Source of the DNA: Brachionus koreanus
Taxonomy: Eukaryota; Rotifera; Eurotatoria; Ploima; Brachionidae
Reading direction: 5' to 3'
Length of the DNA stretch: 64,000 bases
Assembly: GCA_016987375.1 (NCBI GenBank)
Contig: PJRA01000509.1
Coordinates: 1,626,617-1,690,616 of the forward strand
Shown: piece by piece, positions 10,415 through 21,447 of the stretch
Position numbering within the stretch: position 1 is the first letter of the stretch
Layout: the number at the start of each line of letters is the position of its first letter
The notes under the pieces: model-generated
Database searches by the model: none
Seen by the model: the letters and a program-made list of their open reading frames with translations, nothing else
What the model was told of the DNA's origin: nothing
Position numbers and translations under genes: made by a program

Positions 10415-13400
10415 ATGGAACCAGTAAGTCAGTTTCAACGTTACGAATCATCCTATCGGCTTTTAAGTTCAGAATTCAATGTTATAAAAGAAGAACTAAG
10501 TGAGTTAAAACAAGAATTCTCAATCGTTGTAGAAGAAAATAAAAAGTTTAAAAAACAAAATTTATTTATTTAAAATTTATAAAAATATTATTATTAGACT
10601 AAGAAACGATTTAAAAGATGCTCTTTCAATTCAGTTGTCTAATATTAGTCCTGATATAGCTCAAAACTTGAATGATTCTGAGAAAAATGTCATTCAAAAT
10701 TATGAGAAACAACTTGATTTATTAAAAAAAGTAATTTAAAAAAAAATTAATTTTCCCCAATCGTGATTAATTTGGATCAGGAAAGAGAAAATGCTATGAA
10801 AATGTGGAAAGAATCATTGCTGATAATTTCTCAGCTTGAACAAGATTTAAAAGTAAAATTAAAAAATTACTAAAGAACAATTTTAAAATTACTAATTAAT
10901 AAATAGAATCTTCAATTTCAAACTGCCCCACAGACCATGTCTTTTGAACTAGAACTCCAGAAAAAACAAGAGGAATTTGCAAGGATGCAAGCAAATCAGT
11001 CAAAAGAAATAAGTTTATTACGAGCAGAGTTACATCAAAAAGACGAAGAATTAATGGAAATGAAGTTAAAGCATAATGACTTGAATATTCAAATTGAAAA
11101 TTTAAAATCAGAAATTTCGAAAAAAGATCTAGATAGACGGAATATGATCAAGAAAGAGTACGGATATGATGATGCTTTACTTTCATTACAAAATGACATA
11201 AACGACTTGGAAACTAAGTAATTCTAAATAGTAGTTTCGTTTTGCCTCAATCCTTGACAAAATTAGACATTCTTGTTAGGATGTCGCAGCAAGGACAACT
11301 AACTAACTGATACATTTTTAAATTTTTTTTTTCAGACTTATGTCAGTTAATAAAGACAACCAGAGTTTAAGAGATAAACTCAATGATTACAATAAACAGA
11401 TTAATGAATTTAAGAGACATAAGTAATAATGATCATCAAATAATTTTTTTAGAGAATAACCATCTATTAAATATTTTTCAGCACTGAATTAGAAAATCAT
11501 AATTCTGAAATAAGATCCAAATTCGAGGCTGATTTACAAATGCTTGATCAACTTAAAGAAGAAAAGAAAAAAGTAAAAACCCAAAAGAAATTATTTATCT
11601 TAAATTGAATTTTCTTTCAATTTTCAGTTTGAGATGATTGAAATTCAGGCTAGAGAGGAACATGAACGGCTTCATAATACAATTAGTGATTTGATGGATG
11701 AAGCAGCAAATAAAACAAGACAAGAGGTTGAATCATTGAGAAAAATGTACAATACTAATTTGGAAAAGTTGATTGAAGAATGCAATTCGTTGGAAACAGT
11801 AAGAAATCTTTTAATTTCCTTTTTTTATTTAATATGGAACAATATTTTTTCTGCCATAGCCTTTAACTGAGCTTTACCTTTATTAGATTATTTTCAATTT
11901 ATTTTTGATAAAGATTTGATATTTTAGTGTAAATATTTTTCTACTTGAAAGTAAAAATTGAGCACATTTTTTATATCTTTTTGTAAATTGAATTTAAATA
12001 TTCACTCAAAAGCCTTTGAAAAAAAATTAAGAGTAAGCAGCCACCTTAAAACCTGCATCTTCAAGAAAAAGAAATTCTTTTTATTTATTTTTTAGAATAA
12101 ACGTTATGTAATCTAATTTCATTACACAATTTTTAAATAAAATATTAAAATATTCTTTTGTGTGTCTGAAACAAATGAGTAGGTATTCGATAAAGCATAA
12201 AATACTTTTAAAATAAATAAATAAATTTAAAAGCAAAATTTTCATCGTCACATCATTTACATTCAAAATAGTGTATTTCATAAGAACCTGTTTTTGAAGC
12301 GAAATAAATGTTTTCTTGTGTATCAGAATATTTAATTGAAGCTTTCATCAAAATCAAGATTTGTTTGAAAATAATGCTCGATGAGCCAAGAATACGAAAA
12401 TTATTTTGTAAGCAAATAAACTAATTTTAATTTTTTATTTTAAAGAATAATAAATAAATAAGAAAATATTTGAAGAAATTTGTTGAACAAAATTTTATCA
12501 AATTTGATAAATTAAAATTTAAAGTTCAAGCTTCTAAATAAAGAAGTTGCAATAATTTTTTAAAAAGTCACCAAATTTCTCTTGGTCAAGTTTTTAAAAA
12601 ATAATCAATTTTGAATCCTGTAATTGAAGCAAATTGAAATTTATGAACAAAGTTTAATGATCAATTTCAAAAATTATCAAAAACGAAAAAATTTTTGAGT
12701 ATTTTAAATTAAAAAAATTTTATAATAAATGAAGCATTAATTAGCAGATAGTTTTTAATCAAAAACTACAATAATGCATAGATAAAAATTTTGCAAAGTT
12801 ATTAAGATTTGAAAAATATTTTTCCTAAAATAAAATAAATAAAAATTACTTAATTTTTACTTATTATTGATACAATATTTTACTATATACCAAACATATC
12901 TGTTTGGCATTTTTTAAATTGAATGAAAAAAAAAATCAACTAGCTGAAATTGGCAGCTTTTCAGCTAATTTTAATATATTTAATTTTATTTAACTTATTT
13001 TATAAAGGACAGAAATAATTTGGGATCTCAAGTGGAAAAATTGTTAAGAGCAAAAAAAAATTTAGAAATTGAATTAGAAAAAGTGTCTGCGGAAAGTTTG
13101 CGATTAAACAATAGAGAAAATTCTAGTTATGAGGAAATTTATTTAAGATTTAGTGCTGTTGAGCGAGAAAAAGACCAAGCTTTATTGAAATTAGAAAACA
13201 AAGAAGTTGAACTAAAAAAACTTCGAGAAAATTATGAAAATGATAAAGAAAAAAACCATCAAATTTTAGCAGATTTTACTGAAAAATCATACAAAACAAA
13301 TCGCGAATTAGAGAAGCTCTCTGATGAGCATGCCAAAGTTTTAAACGAATTAGACGAAATTCGTAAAAAGCTTGGCCAGGTCGAAAATGAACGCAACGAA

Positions 13401-14174
13401 TTTCAAAAAAAACTTACCAAACAAATTCAATTGAATGAGAGTGAAATGCAATTGAGAAGTACTGATTATTTAAATAAGATAAAAAACATGGAAGATAGTC
13501 ATTCAAAAGCTATGTTTGAATTGAGACAGCTTTTAAATATGCAACAAAGAATGAGTAACAAGTAAACTAATTTATATTCTAACTTGAAATCTTATTAATA
13601 AATACGGAAAAAAAATTAGATGGAAAGAAGAATGTCACACAATTACTCAACAAAGTGAAGCTAAATTTACGGAAATGAAAAATAATTTTGATAATTTAAA
13701 ACATTATAATGAAAAATTAACTCATGATTTGCAACAGATGAGGGTGAAAGATCTAGATGTAAAAATTAAAATTTTAAAAATGATCTTTTAATCTTTTTTT
13801 TATCTAGAATGAGAGAAAACTAGGAATTTATAATAACAAAATAAAAAATTTGGAACAAAGGTGCAAAGATGCTGAGCATCAAGCTGTCGAGGCTACAAAA
13901 AGAGTATTCGTTTAGTTCGTGAGATAGAAAGAAAAATTTATTTAATTTTTTCTTAGATTGCCAAACAACTTGCAAGAGAAAAGATGATTGAATATGAAAA
14001 ACATTTGTTAGAAAGCGACCTAGAAAAAAACAAGTTAATCGATACGATGTCAAAGTGAGTTATGTTTTGCTCAAATGTTGTATTGATTAAATTGAATTAT
14101 TTTTAAGAGGAAAAATAAATCCCATCAATTTAAGCGATTCATCAGAAAGATTAAATTCAAATAGAGAAAATTAA
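10415..14174 (+). CDS. SCLT1: SCLT1 homologue, centriolar distal-appendage coiled-coil protein, 649 aa, 12 exons
   Basis: Sodium channel and clathrin linker 1 is a distal-appendage protein of the mother centriole needed for membrane docking and cilium formation. Exons: 10415-10545, 10598-10730, 10781-10852, 10907-11217, 11336-11422, 11482-11572, 11628-11798, 13008-13561, 13620-13758, 13808-13903, 13957-14054, 14108-14174. Every junction is GT-AG and in phase; the total (649 aa) is close to the vertebrate length of about 690. Almost the whole protein is predicted coiled coil. Recognisable blocks are the early ENKKLRNDLKDAL stretch, the KTRQEVESLRKMYN segment, and MEDSHSKAMFELRQLLNMQQ followed across an intron by WKEECHTI, which matches the vertebrate MED..ELRHLLATQQ..RWKEE block. 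All introns are 48-120 bp except intron 7 (1.2 kb). The start ATG lies just after an A-rich leader and gives the expected N-terminal coiled coil. A distant coiled-coil paralogue is possible, but the MED/RWKEE block makes SCLT1 the best call. Confidence 0.88.
11799..13007 (+). other. SCLT1 intron 7, 1.2 kb, nothing recognised
   Basis: The one long intron of this gene. It starts GTAAGA, ends TATAAAG and joins SLET to DRNNLGSQ in phase 0. It is A/T-rich throughout; the minus-strand open frame at 12081-12281 is Phe/Leu/Ile/Lys-rich and not counted. No repeat or nested gene recognised. Confidence 0.6.
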
Positions 14175-14962
14175 ATCTTGTTAAATTACCTTTTTTTTAA
14201 ATAAAATTTTTTAAATTTTTGATAATCTAAAATTTTATGAATCCCTTGTTCAATTTTTGCAGACAGATAAAATGAAACACAATCTTGAAACAGCCGACAA
14301 ATGCCATTTCCCCAATGTTAAAACATTTGTTTTTAAAACGTATTTCCAAGTCTAAAGTTGGCACTGAAACCAAGTTTATTTTCCAAAGATGCATTTCAAA
14401 TAAAGTTTTGTTAAAGATGAAGTTTCTAATTTATTCAAAAAAATTTGGAAAGAATTTCTCTAGATATGAAAAGAATTTTTTGGTTTAATAGGCTCATGCC
14501 TTATTTTAATAAAAAAGTCAAATTTTTTAGATATTTTTTAATTAAAATAGATTTAAATTAGCGATGTGGAAAATTATGAACCATTAACAATGATTGTTTA
14601 TTAATAAGAAATAAATATGAATAAATCCGAATTTTTTTAAAAAATTTATTTAAACTGAATTTTAAAGTTAGTTTGTTTAAATCTATTTGATTATTTGTAT
14701 TTTTTGAAATATTTATATATTTTGTGCATCTTTATTTAGCAGATTTTACTATTTTAATTAGTTTCGTTAATTTGATTTTAACAGAAAAAAATAAATAATG
14801 CAAAAAGACATACTGTTAAAATTATGTAAACAAAAATTCAATTCATATTTAATCGTACAAATATAAAAAAAAATGCTGAAGATACAAACTGACTCTTTAG
14901 TTTTCCTCACAGACTAGTTAGTCTAAATATTATGCAAAATATAATTATTTACAATTTAAAAT
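14175..14962. other. Spacer between convergent SCLT1 and EDC3
   Basis: 3' flanks of SCLT1 (+) and EDC3 (-). The plus-strand frame 14285-14488 has no family resemblance and no sign of coding base use. Nothing else recognised. Confidence 0.55.
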
Positions 14963-16498
14963 TTAATCATCATGTAAAGGAATAACAAATTTAGCCCCAA
15001 ATGGTGATTGATATTTAATATTTACAGATTCAAATATTTGTTTAGTGAAACCCATGTCACAAAGATAAACACGTCCAGAATTTTTCGACATTTGCATAGG
15101 TAAAATGGAAGTGAGACACCATTTTGACTGAAGCACATTTTCTTTATTTGATGGATCAATACTCAATACATTTGCTTTGCATGTTTGCACAAATTTTTTC
15201 AAATTGTGAATATTTGCTTGATTTTTGGAATTTTGAAGGCTAGATTCATCAACAAATGAATCTAGTCCACATAAAATTAAATCAATTGATTTTATTTTGT
15301 TCAAATCATTAATATCTTTTAAAATCGAGAATGAAGCAGCATCAAAATTTGATTTTAGAAAATTTAATTCATTTTTAAATTCTTCACTATCTTCTTCATT
15401 TGATTTCATTATTAGCAAATAAATTTTAACCGATCTAATAGAAAGAAGTCTAGATGTGCACAGAGCATAAACTCCTTGAATGCTGAAGTTATTTGCAAAA
15501 ACTAAAATCGACGGTTTTTGATGATTATTTTTGGGCAAGAAACGTATGGAACCACCTAGCAATTGAAGACACATTTCGGCACAGCATCTTCCCATGCACT
15601 CAATTTGTCTTTGCTTGTTAAAACCATATTTATATGATTGATTTATCAAAGCCTCTTTAAGGCTAAGATCAATGCATGGAACTATAAAACCTTCATCTGT
15701 TACATAATTTTTACAATTCAAATATTGATTTGGAAGTTGAATTTGGCGAAAATTTATCGGCTCTCCAGTATCCAAGATCATTTCATCAAACCGATAATTT
15801 TTTGCCCCCGATTCTTTGCTTGAAGGTTGACCATTTACGCCAATGCTTAAACTGTTTCGATTTTCAGATTGTTTATGCTGCCTTGAAACAGATGAGAATA
15901 AATTATCAACAGAGATCTGATGATATCGTACAAAAGTTGAATCTTCACTGGGATTTTTTTTAATTGAGTTTGTACTCTCGTTAAATGTTAAATTTTTAGA
16001 TTGACGCGGATGGCCTTCCATTTTTTCATAAAAAGCATTCTTGTCAAAAAGAGCCAGATTTTTTTCGAAATCAAACTCTTCCTCTAGCGAGTCTTCGTTA
16101 TGTGAATTAAAGCAATCTTGACTATTTTGATAATTACCATTATGCTGATTTTTTTGGTGGCGATTGGGTGATATTTTTGATCGATTTCTATTGTTATTAG
16201 AAATATTGTTCTGCACAGAACTTTGATCAATTTCCTTGGACTCTTTTGATTTTTCGATTTCATTTATTGGTTTTAGCAAGCTGGCAGCCTTTATTGGGTC
16301 TGCCAATATTTCGATATTTTCTATCTCATTTGTTTTAACGTCCACCAATTTAGCTCCTAGATTTATTCCATTTTGAAAGCAATTTTTTAGCTGAATTATT
16401 GAATTTTTGGTGTCTATTGAATTAATAACTCCTTGAAAAAATATATTCTTGGATTCTATTGAAACCAAATAGCCAACAAAATTGTTTTTATTTGACAT
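14963..16498 (-). CDS. EDC3: EDC3, enhancer of mRNA decapping 3, 511 aa, single exon
   Basis: EDC3 is a scaffold of cytoplasmic P-bodies that binds the decapping enzyme DCP2 and the helicase DDX6 and promotes mRNA decapping. The protein has the family layout in order: an N-terminal divergent LSm domain (about 1-68, starting NNFVGYLVSIESKN), a polar Asn/Ser-rich linker, the FDF box (FDFEKNLALFDKNAFYEKM, residues 142-160; it contacts DDX6), another low-complexity linker, and a C-terminal YjeF_N Rossmann-like domain (about 270-505, with IECMGRCCAEMCLQLLGG and ILVFANNFSIQGVYAL), which dimerises the protein. The length equals that of vertebrate EDC3 (about 508 aa). There is no intron. The ATG at 16498 directly precedes the LSm domain. 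EEF2KMT lies 358 bp upstream on the same strand; I see no functional link between the two. Confidence 0.95.
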   Translation of the reverse strand: MSNKNNFVGYLVSIESKNIFFQGVINSIDTKNSIIQLKNCFQNGINLGAKLVDVKTNEIENIEILADPIKAASLLKPINEIEKSKESKEIDQSSVQNNISNNNRNRSKISPNRHQKNQHNGNYQNSQDCFNSHNEDSLEEEFDFEKNLALFDKNAFYEKMEGHPRQSKNLTFNESTNSIKKNPSEDSTFVRYHQISVDNLFSSVSRQHKQSENRNSLSIGVNGQPSSKESGAKNYRFDEMILDTGEPINFRQIQLPNQYLNCKNYVTDEGFIVPCIDLSLKEALINQSYKYGFNKQRQIECMGRCCAEMCLQLLGGSIRFLPKNNHQKPSILVFANNFSIQGVYALCTSRLLSIRSVKIYLLIMKSNEEDSEEFKNELNFLKSNFDAASFSILKDINDLNKIKSIDLILCGLDSFVDESSLQNSKNQANIHNLKKFVQTCKANVLSIDPSNKENVLQSKWCLTSILPMQMSKNSGRVYLCDMGFTKQIFESVNIKYQSPFGAKFVIPLHDD

Positions 16499-16856
16499 CG
16501 CTTATTTAACAAAAATATTTTCACAATTTTAAACTTTTTTCTAAATAAAATTAATTTAACTTTTAAAAATAAGAAAATTCAAATATAATCGAGAATTATC
16601 GAATTTTAGAATACTCAAAATTTTTGCTCAATGATTTGAAATTAAAAAAATCAATATAAAAATTGAACCTAAACCTAAATTATTAAATTTCGAATAAGAT
16701 TTTCTAAAATTAATTCACTCACAAATGCATTTTTTCATCAGTGAAATCATTTAAATTCCAATTTATCTTAACAAATGTATTAAATAGTTAGTTGAATAAA
16801 CTTTTTACTTTTTTTTTTCACTAAAAAAAAAAACAAAATATGAACAAAAAACTTTA
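16499..16856. other. Spacer between tandem minus-strand genes EEF2KMT and EDC3
   Basis: 358 bp of A/T-rich sequence holding the EEF2KMT 3' flank and the EDC3 promoter or leader. No motif stands out. Confidence 0.55.
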
Positions 16857-18067
16857 TTATTTAAAAATATATATAATTTCAACACAGCAATCAGGAGTTG
16901 ATGATTTAATGTTGGGTATATTTTTTTCAATAATCTTAAATTTCAATTGTTGTTTTTCTAAAAAAAATAAATAAAAATTTTCTAAATTCAATTTTAGATT
17001 ACCTAGTTGATCTAAGAAAATTTGATATGTACACTTATTCCTAATTGTTGAAGCGACAATGGCCTTGAGATTTTCTGGATTTGCTTGACATGACCAAATA
17101 AAATTTAAAGTTTTCACAAACGGCTCAATCAAATCTGGATCAAAAATCACGTCTTTTTTAAAAGTTTTAAGTGCAAAATTTTTCAAAAAACATTAATTTA
17201 AATAAACCAGTTGCTAAAATGATGTCTAAATTTTTGCTAACCCGAGTTTTTGATTGTTCAAAATCAAGCCAATTTAACTCAAATATTGATATTAATTTTT
17301 CATTATCTTGGAAATCTGAATTAAGTCCATTTATTTCTTTTTCATCAAAATTCAATAGTATATTTCGTTCTACTTGTTTTAAAACTTTTCCATGTGAATC
17401 AGTGAAAACAAAATGTTTGACTGTTTCCCAACTAAGACATTTTAAGCCCAAGAGGCCCACTCCACAGCCCAATTCTATGATGTTTCTAAAATATTTTAGA
17501 ACAGAATTCAATATCAAAATAACTTTACTTGTTGTCTATTAAAATTTTATTTTTTTCCAAAAATTGAATGAGTTCGTGGCAAGCAGGCCAACAATGAAGA
17601 CCAGTAGTTCCATCAGAAATAACACTTAAAAATTGCTCAAGAATTATTGGCTTTTTTGTCATATCCACCTTAAAAAAAAAATTTTTTTCCTTCTATTTTT
17701 TCCTAAACTAGAAAATTACTTTTGAGAAACAACAAATAAAGTATTTCTCCTCATTTTTTGTATCATTTTGATGTTCATTTATTGTAGAAATATAAGATTC
17801 ATAAATCTCAAAATGAACTTCATGAATTTTACTCTCTATAATTGAAATTATTTTCTTCAGAAAGGATCTTCTATATTTTGAACTCGGCTGATATTTTTTC
17901 AAGCATTCATCATTTAAAACAAAATCAATAAGACATTTTTGAAGACAATCTAAATCGTTCGATTCAAAATAATCAGAAAGCTGCTTTTGTGCATCCTGAT
18001 TTAATCCAAATAGATATTTAATTTCAATCAATAAATCACGTTTATCTTTTTTCAAAATATCAAGCAT
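16857..18067 (-). CDS. EEF2KMT: EEF2KMT / FAM86 protein-lysine methyltransferase, 353 aa, four exons
   Basis: A seven-beta-strand SAM-dependent methyltransferase of the FAM86 family, which trimethylates a lysine of translation elongation factor 2 in the cytosol. Minus-strand exons: 18067-17720, 17668-17529, 17485-17208, 17152-16857; introns are 51, 43 and 55 bp, all GT-AG and in phase. The N-terminal helical region (MLDILKKDKRDLLIEI...) precedes PIILEQFLSVISDGTTGLHC; the splice into exon 3 restores motif I, NIIELGCGVGLLG (about 164-176), the SAM-binding loop; FVFTDSHGKVL is the motif-II strand; the exon 3/4 splice restores NLDIILATDVIFDPDLIEPF, the family's catalytic-region motif (D-V-x-Y/F-D-P). 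Length is near the vertebrate 330 aa. Other METTL21-type enzymes share the fold, but the long N-terminal domain and the DVIFDPDLIEP block favour FAM86. The start faces the small plus-strand gene at 18475, so about 400 bp may form a shared promoter. Confidence 0.92.
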
Positions 18068-18474
18068 TTTATTTATTCAAATTTGAAAAATTTCATTTAT
18101 TTTATTTTTCAAAATTTATATCAATATAGAACTGTTTAGTAAAAAAGACAAAAAAATATTAAAAAATGTTTAATTAGTTATTTTTCAATATTTTTTTTGT
18201 GTCTTTAAAAATAAGTTCTAAAATTAAAGATGGCCTACTCTTAAATCAAAAATATTTTAAAAAATCTTTTGATAAATAATCCACATTTTATTTTAACTTG
18301 CTGTCTAGAATAAAAATACAATTGTTCTTTTTTTAAAAGTAGATTATCAGAAAATTTAAACTAGTTGCTATGGTGAATTTTGAAAATTTTGTCCATGACT
18401 GTAAAAAAATAAATTTTAAATAATTTTTTCTTGGAAAAAAATTCAAATGTTCGTTTTTAATAATAATTTATTTA
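18068..18474. promoter_or_regulatory. Putative bidirectional promoter region between EEF2KMT and the 75-aa gene
   Basis: About 400 bp separates the divergent start codons at 18067 (minus) and 18475 (plus). No core element is evident in the A/T-rich sequence; the call rests only on gene orientation. Confidence 0.35.
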
Positions 18475-18702
18475 ATGAGTGTTGAACCGCTATTAAATCG
18501 AGCTTTCAATGACACAATAAATGATTCAGACCGTTTCAAGGATATTTCACATTTTATTTACGAAAAAAATTCTCAATTATTCAAAGAATACTACAAGAAT
18601 AACTCCACTGAATTAGATGCCACACAATCGGAACAAAGCAAACCCTTGGAAAGACCAGTGAAAAAAGCAAGAAATGAATCCACAATTTGTGTTATTATAT
18701 AA
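18475..18702 (+). CDS. Small acidic/polar protein with CaaX-like C-terminus, 75 aa
   Basis: I do not recognise the family. The single-exon frame starts ATGAGTGTTGAA after an A/T-rich leader and ends Cys-Val-Ile-Ile-stop, which fits the CaaX box for isoprenyl attachment; a basic patch (PVKKARN, about 61-67) sits just upstream, as in many prenylated proteins. The N-terminal half (NRAFNDTINDSDRFKDISHF) is predicted helical. It is not a G-protein gamma subunit by sequence. Coding status is supported by base composition, a clean stop, an AATAAA at 18707-18712 and the divergent arrangement with EEF2KMT. Membrane attachment is inference. It is followed tail to tail by HPDL, with 73 bp between stop codons. 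Confidence 0.62.
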   Translation: MSVEPLLNRAFNDTINDSDRFKDISHFIYEKNSQLFKEYYKNNSTELDATQSEQSKPLERPVKKARNESTICVII

Positions 18703-18706
18703 ATTC

Positions 18707-18712
18707 AATAAA
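18707..18712 (+). terminator. Poly(A) signal AATAAA of the 75-aa gene
   Basis: AATAAA begins 5 bases after the stop codon. On the opposite strand AATAAA occurs at 18745-18750 and 18755-18760, suitably placed for HPDL, so the two 3' ends probably overlap. Confidence 0.5.
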
Positions 18713-18775
18713 ATTATTAATAAAAATTTTGTATCCTAAAAAATTTTATTTTATTTTATTTAAATTAATATGAAA

Positions 18776-20112
18776 TTAAGCAGCGGCTTTCTTGTTAAGT
18801 TCCAATTGTACAGCATCCCACAATGCTTTTATATTAGCTGCGCCAAACCCTTGGGCATGTCCAACTCGTTGTATCAATTCGAGGAAAAGTGTCTTTTTTT
18901 CAAACAAAGGCTGTGTAAAAACTTGAAGCAAATAATTTTTTTGGCCAATATTGCTTGCATTTTTATTTTGTTTTAAGATCTCATAAGTATTTTCATCTAT
19001 TTCTCCATCTAACAAAATATGATTTTCTTTTAGCAAATCAACATTCATACCACATTCCTCAATTTCTTTAATCTTGTCTTTCTTATTTAAAAAAAAATAA
19101 ATTTTAGTCTAATTATTAATTAAAATAGTAATACATTCTCATAATAGGAGCTAGGAGTGACATAGTATTTGACTCTTTGGCTATTCATCTTACTTTTTTG
19201 CACTGATTCGATTATATTCGAAGTATTCAGTCCTATATGTTGAATACCTGGACCATCATGCTCATCTAAAAATATAGATATCTGATTCTTACTTGTATTT
19301 TTTATGTTATCTTCGTCAATAGGTTCCGATATTACAAATTTAAAATCGTTTTCATTTGAATTTAGTTCCACACCTGTTTCGGCACAAAGCCAATATTGTA
19401 TAGCTTTTAAATTCATTCCTGATTCTCCTGTTTTAACCATAAGCCCATTAAGTTCTTCTCGATTTATACGAAATTTTTTCATATTAAAAATTTTAGAGTA
19501 CCAATCAATTATGTGATTTGAGGTATTTTTATTCGTAGCATAAGTCAAGTGGTCAAAATGTGTGGCAAGACCATCATTGTTTGAAATAACTGCATCATGT
19601 TCGGGTTCAAAGCCAGGCAAAAAATTTCCCTTGTAGTTTTTTAAGTCGAGCAATGTATGAGCAACTCCTGAAATACACGAACCAATTGTGGCAGCTTCTA
19701 CATAACCGAATTTCGATTCAAAATCATCTCGAAGAATATGCTTTTGTTTTAAAATGGGAACCTGGTGCTTATTACAATTAAATAAAACTCTATCAAGATC
19801 GCTTACTCTAAATGCAGCATTAAAAACAGTATTTTCTCTACTTGTTATTATTTTAAAAAGATTCTTGTCATTTTTTTCGATTTCGTTTAATGAAGTTTGA
19901 AATGAATTTTGTAAATTTTGACTCAACTTGTTTTTACCATCATTTAAACTGGTTATCAAAAAATTCATCGAATTTGAATTAAGCAAATATTGATCATATT
20001 TTTGACATTTTCTACTGAAAACAAGTCTGAATTTGAATCCGTTAATAAAATATGACAGCAACTTTTGGCTAGATGAAGTTAGAATTTCAAAATGATGCAA
20101 ATTATTGATCAT
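18776..20112 (-). CDS. HPDL: HPDL, 4-hydroxyphenylpyruvate dioxygenase-like protein, 427 aa, two exons
   Basis: A non-haem iron dioxygenase of the vicinal-oxygen-chelate fold. Exons 20112-19135 and 19081-18776 with a 53-bp intron, phase 0, joining SSYYEN to KDKIKEIEEC. The three iron ligands are in place: His188 (HFDHLTYAT), His292 (GPGIQHIGLNTSNI) and Glu394 (LFLELIQR). Details favour HPDL over the tyrosine-degradation enzyme HPD: KGNFLPGFEP, HDGPGIQHIGLNTSNIIES, HILLDG and the C-terminal FGAANIKALWDAVQ all match the vertebrate HPDL pattern (NFLPGF, KGPGLQHVGLYTPNI, ILLDG, GNIRALWQSVQ). HPDL makes 4-hydroxymandelate for coenzyme Q head-group synthesis in mitochondria; that role is known for mammals and inferred here. 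At 427 aa it is longer than human HPDL (371), mainly through inserts in the N-terminal half (about 40-95) and around 350-370. A mitochondrial presequence is not obvious at the N-terminus. Confidence 0.9.
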
Positions 20113-21447
20113 TTTATTTTAAATTTTAAATTTTAAAAATAGATAATTTTAAATGATTTAACACCTTTAATTAAGTCGACTTTTTCATATGAATTGTTGC
20201 TGTGTTGGTTGTGTAATTCTCACGGACTTTTATTATCTGTACAAGAATTAATTTTACTCAAACAAAAATGCTTGAAATTTTTCATTATTTTGTTTTTTTT
20301 AAATAATTGCAATTGTAAATTCTTGAATAAATTATTTGAACTGAGAGTTGCCGTGAATTTTGGTTTATAAAATTCTTTTATAAAACTCTTTTTTTTAAGA
20401 GAACAAAAAAAATTTATAAATTTTTATTTTTTTTCAAATTTCTTGAAAATCCTATGAATAAATTTAACGTTCAAAGACCTTTTATTTCTTCCTTTATTTT
20501 TTGTTAAAAATTATATTTAATTTAACTAAGCATTAATCAAGAAATTATTTTAAAAAAATTCAATGTCTAAAAAATACAATTTTTTTTTAATTTAATAATA
20601 TTTATTCTTTTTATAGTGGTTTATTGCAACGCATAAATGCGTAAAATCTAACAACAGATTATGTGCAAAAAATGTTATGACGGTTTTTGTCTATTTTTGC
20701 TTTAAAAATATCGCAAGATTGAGCTTCCACTGCATCAACTTCCAGCTTATTCCAGCCATTTACTACACGGTTTGTGAAGAAGTGGTATCGTTGGGCACAA
20801 TTTTTGATTATTTCTCTTTTAATTTTGTATGGATGGTCTCTTGTAATTCTGCTTGAAAAAGTGAGTGGACATTGCCATTTCACGTTATCAATATTTCTTT
20901 TAGCTTTAAACATTTGAATTAAGTCACCTCTCATTCTCCTTTCGGTTAAATTTATTAGATTTAGAGCCTTTCGTCTATCATTGTAGTTTAGATCTCTAAA
21001 ACCAGAAATGACACGAGTAGCTCTTCGTTGAACAGCCTCTAGAATTCTCTTATATTTCTCTAAATATGGGCCCATAATGGAATAGCAAACTCTAAGTGAG
21101 GCCTTACAAGACTGGTATAAAGTAATTTAATGACCGTCTGTGTCCGAAATAAATCTTTCATTAATTCTTATCGTTGAATGATTTAAATTTTGTAAAATTT
21201 AATGCTTAGTTTTTCAACGGAAAAAACAGATAAAATCTATCAAAATAATTTGTAAAGTTCATTATGCAATAAATTCAAGTATGAAAAATTTAAATCAGCA
21301 TCTATGAATTTTAATTGACTTGAAAATGAATTTAATTTAAAGTAAAAACTAATGAGTCACATGACAAAAATTCTCATGACATATTTATCTATTTTAAACT
21401 GAAAAATTTTAGATAATTTGTTCTTTTATTAAATAATTAAAGAAAAG
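20113..21447. other. Spacer holding a LINE remnant
   Basis: Between the HPDL and NUDT1 starts (divergent). 20640-21165 is a LINE fragment, listed separately; the rest is A/T-rich with nothing recognised. The final 250 bp before 21448 should hold the NUDT1 promoter. Confidence 0.6.
20640..21165 (-). mobile_element. Non-LTR retrotransposon 3' end, frameshifted reverse-transcriptase C-terminus
   Basis: The minus-strand frame ending at 20659 encodes 138 residues typical of the C-terminal part of a LINE ORF2: EAVQRRATRVISGFRDLNYN, then RRKALNLINLTERRMRGDLI and a final VVNGWNKL block. Just upstream, in another frame (about 21165-21075), is TVIKLLYTSLVRPHLEFAIP, the normal preceding RT block, so one frameshift separates the two. 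The rest of the element is missing, as expected for a 5'-truncated insertion. Family resemblance is to the CR1/Jockey group; exact clade is uncertain. Confidence 0.85.

Noticed and set aside
14285..14488. 67-codon plus-strand open frame after SCLT1, considered as an extra SCLT1 exon
   Set aside because: SCLT1 already ends at 14174 with a conserved-length C-terminus; the frame shows no coding signature.
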